Positions 25,403-32,329 of a stretch of DNA of 64,000 bases are shown one piece after another. The stretch spans positions 2,542,001 through 2,606,000 of the forward strand of contig CBDBMH010000002.1 in NCBI GenBank assembly GCA_965207275.1, given 5' to 3'. Source of the stretch: Bin22 sp965207275 (GTDB lineage Bacteria > Chloroflexota > Dehalococcoidia > Lucifugimonadales > UBA3495). Positions within the stretch are counted from its first letter, which is position 1, and each line of letters starts with the position of its first letter. The notes under the pieces were generated by a model. That model saw only the letters and a list, made by a program, of their open reading frames with translations. It had not been told where the DNA came from and searched no databases. A program made the translations under genes and the position numbers.

Positions 25403-25840
25403 CCGTTCGCCCTGAGCTTGTCGAAGGGCCCTGCTGAGGAGATTGTTTGGCATTCTACGTGTACATACTCCATTGCTCAGACGACTCCTATTACGTCGGT
25501 CACACTGAGGACTTGGAATTGCGCATTGCAGACCATCAGGAGGGGCAAATTCCAGGGTATACACAGTCTCGCACTCCGGTCGAGTTGGTATTCTCTGAGG
25601 AATTTCCAGCCAGGATAGACGCGCTGGAGAGAGAGCGGCAACTGAAGAAGTGGAGTAGAGCCAAGAAGCGCGCGCTAATAGGTGGGGATTGGTCGAAACT
25701 GGTGGAATTATCCAAAGGCAGGACGGGCCGCAAGGGAAACCATTGACTCACCTGAGTCTGTTAGAAGGCCGATCTTCCTTTTTGTCCTGGCCCAAACAGA
25801 CGAGAGCTGGAGGGCCCTTCGACAAGCTCAGGGCGAACGG
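25403..25840. mobile_element. GIY-YIG gene bracketed by perfect 30-bp inverted repeats
   Basis: The 30 bases at 25403-25432 are the exact reverse complement of 25811-25840. Each arm contains the core CCTGAGCTTGTCGAAGG flanked by stem bases GCCCT/AGGGC. Between the arms there is only the GIY-YIG gene. Shorter copies of the core occur at 8214-8234, 41350-41372 and 59618-59638. I infer a small mobile or repeat-mobilising unit. No target duplication was identified. Confidence 0.55.
25447..25746 (+). CDS. Stand-alone GIY-YIG nuclease
   Basis: A 99-residue GIY-YIG domain protein. FYVYILHCSDDSYYVGHTEDLELRI is the GIY-YIG region (YVYI..YYVG), with Arg in the following helix, then ELVFSEEFPARIDALERERQLKKW with the catalytic Glu. 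It begins at TTG (MAFYVYI). Such single-domain nucleases are of the COG2827/YhbQ type with no accessory domain. The gene is the sole ORF inside the perfect 30-bp inverted repeats. Confidence 0.85.
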   Translation: MAFYVYILHCSDDSYYVGHTEDLELRIADHQEGQIPGYTQSRTPVELVFSEEFPARIDALERERQLKKWSRAKKRALIGGDWSKLVELSKGRTGRKGNH

Positions 25841-25877
25841 AAAATCACCCGAACCATAAAGATGTAACCGCCCGCCC

Positions 25878-26429
25878 CTACTCCGCCGGCTTGTTGGCCA
25901 CCACGGCGAACAGTGGATCGCCGGGCGGGCTGGCCTCGGGGTTGGTGAAGCCTCCGCGGACGTTGTCAAAGTCGCCTGCCTCCTCCAGGTAGGCGGCCAC
26001 CAGGTCAAGGTGGCCCCGGTCGGTGGAGTACCGCCAGATGCGCACTGCCTTGGTGGGAAACATCCGGTTGGAGAAGGTCACAATTAAAACACCGCCGGGC
26101 TTCAGAATACGGTTCACCTGCCGGAACACCTCGATGGGGCGGGTCAAGTACTGGACGGACACCGTAATCACCACGGCGTCAAAGGTGTCATCGTCGTAGG
26201 GCAAGGCCGGGTCCTTGTTTATGTCCTGGAGCAAATAGTCATCCAGGTCCGGATTATCCTCCATCTCCACGGCGTTCATACCCAGACCGGCCAGGCGGGC
26301 CCTGGGGTGACCGGCCGGCCAGTGGGAACGCCAGCTGCTCATCAGATCCAGCACCACCGAGTCCGGTGGGATCAGGCTTCGGAAGACATTGCCTACGGCG
26401 GCAATGGCCCCGTCGTCTATATGCACCAC
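25878..26429 (-). CDS. SAM-dependent methyltransferase-like protein, start uncertain
   Basis: The C-terminal 183 residues are a class I methyltransferase: SVVLDLMSSWRSHW, ARLAGLGMN, LQDINKDPALPYDDDTFDAVV, then VFRQVNRILKPGG. Homology appears to continue upstream of the GTG start at 26429: the frame reads FPPEYFGREDESDDSNFY and VQPRLVVHID, and stays open to a TGA at 26636 without any ATG, GTG or TTG. Either a rare start codon is used or the true start has been lost. The substrate is unknown. Confidence 0.72.
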   Translation of the reverse strand: MVHIDDGAIAAVGNVFRSLIPPDSVVLDLMSSWRSHWPAGHPRARLAGLGMNAVEMEDNPDLDDYLLQDINKDPALPYDDDTFDAVVITVSVQYLTRPIEVFRQVNRILKPGGVLIVTFSNRMFPTKAVRIWRYSTDRGHLDLVAAYLEEAGDFDNVRGGFTNPEASPPGDPLFAVVANKPAE

Positions 26430-26694
26430 CAGTCTGGGCTGGACGTAGAAGTTACTATCGTCGCTCTCGTCCTCGCGGCCGAAATATTCAGGCGGGAAGG
26501 GCGGAAACTGGGGAAAAGGCGAACTCGTGGCGGGCCTCCCTGGAGGGGTCGGGGCAAGGCTTCGCGGATCAGGCCCCGACAGAGGTACGGGCTTTCGGTT
26601 TACGCCGGAATTGTACCACTTTCGCGGAGTCTTTCACTTTGGGCTTCGAGCGAATGCCAGTGTGCCGGAATTGATGGGAGTCACCAGTTAGCAC

Positions 26695-28038
26695 TTATTT
26701 CGCGCTTGTAGAAGGATGCGCCACTCCTCCGTCCGATCCACCCCGGTCCAACCCCTCCCAATACTCCAGGTATTCCGCGTAGCTGCCAAACTGGGCCACG
26801 GTCTTCAGAAACTCCCCCAGCGAACCACTGCGCCGGCGCAGATCCTTCAGTTGTTCCCCAATGGGGCTGACCGACCCAGCGCCGGTGGCGTAAGAGCCGT
26901 GGAAGGCGAAGTAGGCCTGGTTCAGCTTGCGGATGTTATAGCCCCCGTGGACGAAAAGCTGGCGGCGCTCCTCCATGAACGCCTCGGCGCCTTCAACGTC
27001 GCCCCGGGCCAGCAACTCCTCGGCGCCAATGCGTGTCTCCCGCATTTCCTTGGTAAAGTCGAACTCGTCCGGGTTGCCGTACACCCAGGGGCGCACGACA
27101 TCCTCGCCCGTGAACGCCACATAGGCCAGGTCGCCCAGTTCTTCTCCGGCGATGGTTGCCGCCGTTTCGTTCAGGGTAAGCATCTCGGGACTCCGACGGA
27201 AATTGCGTCCCAGGGGTTGGAAGAACAGCCAATGATGCACCCACTCGTGGGCCGCCACTTCCAGCCCGAACCGCAAGCCCGCGGTATCCATCACGATGCT
27301 GGGGTAGACCGACAGGCCGCCGGTGCGGACCACCACCGCCGAAAGGTCTTCCGTATCCAGGGCAATTTCTTCCAGGTCGTCCTTTATCGTATCGTCCAGG
27401 CCAGGCTTCAACAGGAAAGCGTCGCGGCGGAAAATCCGGTCCCGGGGCGACAAGACCAGGACCGTTGGAGGAGTGCCAAAGGCAGTATCTACGGGCGGGA
27501 ACAGCCCCAGTTGGGGGTGCTTCAGGCCTTGTTCGCGGGCAACGCGGGTCAACGTTTCTTCCACGGTATGTTCCACGTGGGGCAGAAGCTCTTTCCGCCG
27601 CGCTTTGTTTGCCGCTATCGCCTGCCGTATATAGGACGGCCCAGGCATCGGCGGAGCTACTTCCCGGCTACCGCTTTCCCCCCTGACGCCAATTTCCGCC
27701 CTCCGCAGCTGATTTTCCATGCGCCGTTGTGCCAAACCCAACTCAAAAAACTCTCCGACCATTTCTACCCGTTCGTCCCGGGTCAAATCGTTCGCGCCCG
27801 GCAGCAGGAGGAGCAGGGAATGCGTCCACTTGTGGGACAGGTGCCCTATTTCCCACTGCAGAATGCTGTACCGGTGGGACGACATCGCCATCTCCAATGG
27901 GGTGGGCCGGAACTCCGAGTGCCCGATGGCCATGACAAGCAGGGTCAGGGCCAGGGCCAACAGGCTGCGTCGCATTGTGTGCAGCCGGCGGCGGGGCCTG
28001 TCGGCAGGGGATGTGGAAAAATCGACGTGGGCCGTCAT
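26695..28038 (-). CDS. Membrane-anchored zinc metalloprotease-like protein
   Basis: A 447-residue protein with an N-terminal signal-anchor (SLLALALTLLVMAIG) and an extracytoplasmic zincin-like domain: HEWVHH (HExxH) and, about 28 residues later, NETAATIAGEELGD supplying a likely third ligand. A second start at MRRSLLAL (27975) would also work. It resembles conserved Chloroflexi proteins of unknown substrate. A long charged helical part (RRMENQLRRAEIG) precedes the protease core. Confidence 0.65.
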   Translation of the reverse strand: MTAHVDFSTSPADRPRRRLHTMRRSLLALALTLLVMAIGHSEFRPTPLEMAMSSHRYSILQWEIGHLSHKWTHSLLLLLPGANDLTRDERVEMVGEFFELGLAQRRMENQLRRAEIGVRGESGSREVAPPMPGPSYIRQAIAANKARRKELLPHVEHTVEETLTRVAREQGLKHPQLGLFPPVDTAFGTPPTVLVLSPRDRIFRRDAFLLKPGLDDTIKDDLEEIALDTEDLSAVVVRTGGLSVYPSIVMDTAGLRFGLEVAAHEWVHHWLFFQPLGRNFRRSPEMLTLNETAATIAGEELGDLAYVAFTGEDVVRPWVYGNPDEFDFTKEMRETRIGAEELLARGDVEGAEAFMEERRQLFVHGGYNIRKLNQAYFAFHGSYATGAGSVSPIGEQLKDLRRRSGSLGEFLKTVAQFGSYAEYLEYWEGLDRGGSDGGVAHPSTSAK

Positions 28039-28588
28039 TGGATCATCCCGAACAGTTGCCTAAATACGTGAGATGGGGTTGACAGGGCATATTCAGAGCG
28101 GACTCTCCGCAGAGCGTTGGCATGACGTCAATTCCCACCAGGATATTTTATCGCACGAGTTCACCGCTGTTGTTTAACCAGACAGATATAGCGGATATCG
28201 ACGGGTTAACGACCAAGAGCGCGAAGCGCCACCATGCATTCTTCCTCGAGTCCACGGAGGCGGATAAATAAGCACGAATGATTAATTGAGGTTGATATTT
28301 CATTGGCGAAATCCCGCGCACACTGGTCGAAGCGAAAAGACCTTCGCCGACTAACTTTGAAAGGGACTGCGGGAGGGGGTCCTTGGCAGCGTTCCGCCTT
28401 TGAGTGGTTTGGTTAATGGGCATTTCAGCCTCCACCGGAATCCAGGAATCCTTGCCCTTTTGAATGAGGATTTTTCTAAAGCTTTTCTGGACTACGGCCT
28501 CTGCCGGGGTGACGGGTCGGGGCTTGGAATATAGCTCCCAGACACTCAGACCGCCCGGCTTGGAACACCACCGGGGCCTATCTCTTTC
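28039..28588. other. Gene-free interval of 550 bases
   Basis: No frame here resembles a protein. The long minus-strand frame crossing it is antisense to the downstream genes. It carries degenerate CACGAA-type repeat sequence around 28250-28280 and a fragment of a common palindromic repeat near 28410-28510. It serves both the minus-strand protease gene and the plus-strand MaoC genes as upstream sequence. Confidence 0.4.
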
Positions 28589-28617
28589 TTGACACTGCCA
28601 GGTACGGGTTGTATCCT
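28589..28617 (+). promoter_or_regulatory. Sigma-70-type promoter of the MaoC/SDR cluster
   Basis: A perfect minus-35 TTGACA at 28589-28594 is followed by a 17-base spacer and TATCCT at 28612-28617. It lies 31 bases upstream of the TTG start of the first hot-dog gene, the best promoter match seen in the window. Confidence 0.7.
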
Positions 28618-28648
28618 TTTGCCCGATAGTCGAAGGGAGGTTTTTGCC

Positions 28649-29107
28649 TTGTCCACCCCTGCCACTTTCCTTACCGAAGAGATGCGCCAACAGGCCATTG
28701 GCGTCGAAAGTCAGCCCGTCACGATGGAAGTGGAGAAGGGGCACATCCAGCGATTTGCCGAGGCCATCGGCGACCCCAATCCGGTCTACAACGACGAGTC
28801 GTCCGCCCGCAAATCCAGCTTCGGCGGCCTGGTTGCCCCACCGACCTTTCTGCGGTCGGTACGCGGCGTAAACCTCGAACTGCCCTTCGAGCTTTCCTTC
28901 AGCCGACGCCTGGACGGGGGCAGCGACTGGGAATATTTCCAGCCCGTACGACCCGGGGACCGCATTACCGCAGTGGCCCGCATCGCCGAGATGACCGAAC
29001 GGGCGGGGAGGCTGGGCACGATGGTTTTCATGACCACCATCACCACCTACACCAATCAGTTTGACGAGGTGGTCGCCACCCAGACCAACACCCTGATAGC
29101 ATATTAG
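28649..29107 (+). CDS. MaoC N-terminal-type (FAS1-like) dehydratase
   Basis: A 152-residue hot-dog protein. EVEKGHIQRFAEAIGDPNPVYND and VAPPTFLRSV match the MaoC_dehydrat_N/FAS1-like dehydratase family; DWEYFQPVRPGDRITAVARI is the second half. The TTG start follows GAAGGGAGG. It is expected to pair with the next gene as two half-domains of an R-specific enoyl-CoA hydratase. Confidence 0.85.
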   Translation: MSTPATFLTEEMRQQAIGVESQPVTMEVEKGHIQRFAEAIGDPNPVYNDESSARKSSFGGLVAPPTFLRSVRGVNLELPFELSFSRRLDGGSDWEYFQPVRPGDRITAVARIAEMTERAGRLGTMVFMTTITTYTNQFDEVVATQTNTLIAY

Positions 29108-29112
29108 GGTGC

Positions 29113-29179
29113 GGGCAGCCAAGCAGGCTGCCCCTACACAGCAGGCGAAATGTAGGGGCGTCCCTTGTGGGCGCCCCCT
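29113..29179. repeat. Paired palindromes, GGGCAGCC and AGGGGCG types
   Basis: GGGCAGCC-aagca-GGCTGCCC at 29113-29133 is followed by TAGGGGCGTCCC-ttgt-GGGCGCCCC from 29153. The same pair in the same order lies at 11536-11626. It falls in the short gap between the two hot-dog genes. Confidence 0.65.
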
Positions 29180-29206
29180 GCGCAAGCAAATTACCGAGGT
29201 ACCCAG

Positions 29207-29641
29207 ATGGCCGAGCAAGTTTATTGGGAAGACGTGACCGAGGGCATGGAACTCCCTTCCCTGGTCAAGGAACCCACAACCCGCCAGTTGGTTCAATACG
29301 CCGGAGCTTCCGGCGATTTCTACGAAATTCACTATGACAAGGATTTCGCCATCGGCAACCAGCTGGATGGGCCCATCCTGCACGGGGCCCTGAAGAGCGC
29401 CTTTCTGGGGCAGTTGGTAACTGACTGGATAGCGCCGCTGGGCGCGCTGAAACGTCTCCAGTGCCAGTACCGGGGCATGGACGCTCCAGGCAATGCCATC
29501 ACCGCCAAAGGCGCCGTCACCCGCAAGTATGAGGAAAACGGGCAGCGCATGGTGGACTGCACCATCTGGCTGGAGAACGCCGAGGGTCAGAACACCACCC
29601 CCGGCTACGCCACAGTAATCCTGCCCAGCCGCCAGGGGTGA
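29207..29641 (+). CDS. MaoC-family hot-dog hydratase
   Basis: A 144-residue MaoC-like protein with the hydratase signature QLVQYAGASGDFYEIHYD (catalytic Asp and His) and GPILHGALKSAFLGQL. Together with the preceding gene it should form a heteromeric enoyl-CoA hydratase. The downstream SDRs could oxidise the 3-hydroxyacyl product, like MFE-2 split into separate proteins. Confidence 0.88.
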   Translation: MAEQVYWEDVTEGMELPSLVKEPTTRQLVQYAGASGDFYEIHYDKDFAIGNQLDGPILHGALKSAFLGQLVTDWIAPLGALKRLQCQYRGMDAPGNAITAKGAVTRKYEENGQRMVDCTIWLENAEGQNTTPGYATVILPSRQG

Positions 29642-29645
29642 GGTT

Positions 29646-30188
29646 ATGGCCACGCCTACTACACCTTTGCCGCCGCCTGGGGAACAGAGTCCGGAAAGCT
29701 ACATGCAGATGAGCCGCAGGTTCATCGAGCAGTCGCGATTGCACTTGGAGGAAGGAGACCGTCTCCAGGCGTCCGAAAAGGTCTCGGTGGGGGTTGCCAC
29801 TTCAGTTAAGGCCATTGCCCAACAACGCGGTTGGCGGCACGACAGCCATGCCCTGAGGACTTCCATTGTGTCTCAATTAGGTGGGGAAATTGGGCAGTCG
29901 TCTCAGGCAGCGCAGACCCTGTACCGGGGCAGGGCTGCCGCCAACGAAGAGCATCAGAATCAGTATGAGAATGTGCTCTCGGAGGAAGACATTCTGAGAG
30001 ACATCGGCATAGCTGAGAGCTTTGTAGAGGAAATTGAACAGTTATTGACCAAACCGCCCAGGCCCTTCACTGTATCAAGACCGCTGGATGCTCATCGCAT
30101 TGGCCAGCTCACCGGCAACGAGCCGGAACTGGGCGCCACTGATGCCCTGGGCTTCGCCAACTTTAGTGGAGAGTTGCGTGAAAGCTAG
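29646..30188 (+). CDS. PaREP1-like protein
   Basis: A 180-residue helical protein. The segment ARLHLEEGD-like SRLHLEEGDRLQASEKVSVG followed by VKAIAQQRGWRHDSH resembles the PaREP1/HEPN-like family found in archaea and Chloroflexi. A Pro-rich N-terminus precedes it. It begins 4 bases after the hydratase stop, so it is in the same transcript, although its link to fatty-acid metabolism is unclear. Confidence 0.6.
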   Translation: MATPTTPLPPPGEQSPESYMQMSRRFIEQSRLHLEEGDRLQASEKVSVGVATSVKAIAQQRGWRHDSHALRTSIVSQLGGEIGQSSQAAQTLYRGRAAANEEHQNQYENVLSEEDILRDIGIAESFVEEIEQLLTKPPRPFTVSRPLDAHRIGQLTGNEPELGATDALGFANFSGELRES

Positions 30189-30239
30189 TAGTTCCCCCGA
30201 CTGTAAAGTATACAAACCAAAACCGAGGTTATATCAGAC

Positions 30240-31157
30240 ATGCCAGACATACTCACAGACAAAGTAGCCATCGTTACCGGTTCCGGCCGGGGCGTGGGGC
30301 GGGGCGTAGCCAAGCTGATGGCCCAGGAAGGCACCCAGGTGGTCGTGGTGGACCCGGGCGTCAACGTGGATGGCAGCGGTTTCGACCAGTCCATCGCCGA
30401 GCAGGTCGTATCGGAAATCCGGCAGGAGGGCGGCAGCGCCGTCGCCTGCATGGAGTCGGTGGCCACCATGGAGGGCGGCGAGAATATAGTCCAGACCGCC
30501 ATAGACAATTTCGGCAAGCTGGACATCGTCGTGACCTGCGCCGGTATTCTCCGCGACCGCATGATTTTCAACATGACCGAGCAGGAGTGGGACGACGTGA
30601 TCGCTGTCCACCTGAAGGGTACCTTCAGCGTGGTGAAAAGCGCCTGCATCCTGTTCCGGCAGCAGCGGTCGGGCCGTATCATTACTTTCAGTTCTCAGTC
30701 CGGTTTGCAGGGAAACTCGGGGCAGGCCAATTACGGCGCCGCCAAATCGGGCATCGCCGGGTTTACCAAGGTGGTAGCGAGGGACATGGGCCGTTACGGC
30801 GTGACCGCCAACTCCATCGCTCCGCGGGCCACCACCCGCATGATCGGGGCCATCCCCGACAGCGCGGCGGAAATTCGCGCCCGGGGCGGAGTGCAGACCC
30901 TGGACCAGGGCAACGAGCCGGAAACTATGAACCCGGACGACATTGCTCCTTTCGTCTGCTACCTGGCCAGCGACTATGCGGCCAACGTCAACGGTCAGAC
31001 CTTCCTGGTCTACGCCAGCGAAATTTCACTGATGTCCCAGCCCAGGCCGGAGCGGTCCATTTACAACGAGGGCCACTGGTCCATGGAAGACATCGCCCCC
31101 CAGGCCAGGAACCACCTGACCCGGGGCGTCTACAATCCGGCCCCGCCACAGGGGTAA
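30240..31157 (+). CDS. SDR-family oxidoreductase (paralogue 1)
   Basis: A 305-residue short-chain dehydrogenase. Cofactor loop VTGSGRGVGRGVA, catalytic Ser in ITFSSQSGLQ and the Y-x-x-x-K pair in ANYGAAKSG. It resembles 3-hydroxyacyl-CoA dehydrogenase domains of MFE-2-type proteins. It has a ~40-residue C-terminal extension beyond the Rossmann core. It is clearly a duplicate of the next gene: both share ECM- or CQESVATMEGGENIVQ-type segments and ILRDRMIFNM. Confidence 0.9.
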   Translation: MPDILTDKVAIVTGSGRGVGRGVAKLMAQEGTQVVVVDPGVNVDGSGFDQSIAEQVVSEIRQEGGSAVACMESVATMEGGENIVQTAIDNFGKLDIVVTCAGILRDRMIFNMTEQEWDDVIAVHLKGTFSVVKSACILFRQQRSGRIITFSSQSGLQGNSGQANYGAAKSGIAGFTKVVARDMGRYGVTANSIAPRATTRMIGAIPDSAAEIRARGGVQTLDQGNEPETMNPDDIAPFVCYLASDYAANVNGQTFLVYASEISLMSQPRPERSIYNEGHWSMEDIAPQARNHLTRGVYNPAPPQG

Positions 31158-31190
31158 GAATTCTCTTCCCTGAAGAGTCAAGAAGACAGG

Positions 31191-31279
31191 ATTAATCCAC
31201 GACAAGACGCGAATTTTCACGATTGAAACAATCCTCACACAGCCGTTCGTGTATCTTCGTGTTCCTTCGCGGATGATTA
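31191..31279. repeat. Inverted CACGA/TCGTG intergenic repeat
   Basis: ATTAATCCACGACAAGACGC at 31191-31210 has an imperfect inverted counterpart TTCGTGTATCTTCGTGTTCC from 31246, ending near GGATGATTA. The same arms appear at 62197-62262, suggesting a degenerate palindromic element family of intergenic regions. It lies between the two SDR paralogues. Confidence 0.45.
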
Positions 31280-31296
31280 CGAAAGGGAGCGCACAA

Positions 31297-32217
31297 ATGC
31301 CCAATCTTCTGGAAAACAAGGTAGCCATCGTAACCGGATCGGGCCGCGGCGTCGGCAAGGGCGTGGCACAGCAGATGGCCGCCGAGGGTGCAAAGGTCGT
31401 AGTCGTTGACCCGGGCGTCAACCTGGACGGCACCGGCGCCGATCAGTCCGTTGCCGAACAAGTGGCCGCGGAGATACGCGAGGGCGGCGGCGAAGCCGTA
31501 GCCTGCCAGGAATCGGTAGCCACCATGGAGGGTGGCGAGAACATCGTCCAGGCCGCCATCGACAACTACGGCAAGCTGGACATTGTCGTGACCTGTCATG
31601 GCATCCTGCGGGACCGCATGATCTTCAACATGAGCGAGCAGGAATGGGACGACGTGATCGCCGTCCACCTGAAGGGCACATTCACCGTGGTCAAGCACGC
31701 CTGCATCCTGTTCCGGCAGCAGCGCTCAGGACGGGTAATCACCTTCAGTTCTACTTCCGGTCTCTATGGGAATTCAGGCCAAGCCAACTACGGTGCGGCC
31801 AAGGACGGCATCGCCGGCTTCACCCGGGTGGTGTCCCGGGACATGGGGCGCTACGGCGTAACGGCCAACTCCATCGCGCCCAGCGCACAGACCCGCATGA
31901 TCGGCAGCGTCCCCGACGAAGCCCGTAACCTGCGGACGGCCCGGGGCATGTCCGGCGGCAACGTGGGCGGCCTGCGGGGCGAGCCCGAGGACGTGGCCCC
32001 CTTCGTGACCTGGCTGTCCTCCGATGAGGCGGCCCACGTCAACGGTCACGTCTTCTACGTCACCGAGGGCCTGGTGAGCATGCTCAACGAGCCCGAACCG
32101 GTTCGCACCATGCACAAGGAGGGCCGCTGGACGGTGGAGGAGATAATCAGGGTCTTTCCGGCAACTTTGGGCGTGGAACTGCACAACCCAGCGCCCGCAC
32201 CGCCGCCTTCGGTTTAG
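31297..32217 (+). CDS. SDR-family oxidoreductase (paralogue 2)
   Basis: A 306-residue short-chain dehydrogenase with VTGSGRGVGKGVA, ITFSSTSGLYG and ANYGAAKDG. It starts at ATG 31297 after GAAAGGGAG. It aligns almost end to end with the preceding protein, diverging mainly after residue 210. The duplication may allow different acyl-chain or stereospecificity. It is the last gene of the hot-dog/SDR group. Confidence 0.9.
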   Translation: MPNLLENKVAIVTGSGRGVGKGVAQQMAAEGAKVVVVDPGVNLDGTGADQSVAEQVAAEIREGGGEAVACQESVATMEGGENIVQAAIDNYGKLDIVVTCHGILRDRMIFNMSEQEWDDVIAVHLKGTFTVVKHACILFRQQRSGRVITFSSTSGLYGNSGQANYGAAKDGIAGFTRVVSRDMGRYGVTANSIAPSAQTRMIGSVPDEARNLRTARGMSGGNVGGLRGEPEDVAPFVTWLSSDEAAHVNGHVFYVTEGLVSMLNEPEPVRTMHKEGRWTVEEIIRVFPATLGVELHNPAPAPPPSV

Positions 32218-32250
32218 TGTAGAGTCGGGTGAGCAGTTTTGTTATGTGAC

Positions 32251-32274
32251 AAAGAGCTTGACAGGCTCTTTGCT
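32251..32274 (+). terminator. Hairpin after the SDR genes
   Basis: AAAGAGC at 32251-32257 pairs perfectly with GCTCTTT at 32265-32271. The T-run is short (TTT), so termination is possible but not certain. It separates the metabolic cluster from the AT-rich insert. Confidence 0.45.
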
Positions 32275-32329
32275 CCAAGAGGATGCTGCCTAGCTACAGT
32301 GTAGTATCGTTATTCGGGAAGGATCTTTC

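Noticed and set aside
25403..25840. GIY-YIG unit as a group I intron or homing endonuclease in a gene
   Set aside because: No interrupted host gene or intron core was found on either side; inverted repeats suggest a free element instead.
28148..29653. 501-codon minus-strand frame
   Set aside because: It covers two clear MaoC genes in antisense and has no recognisable motif.
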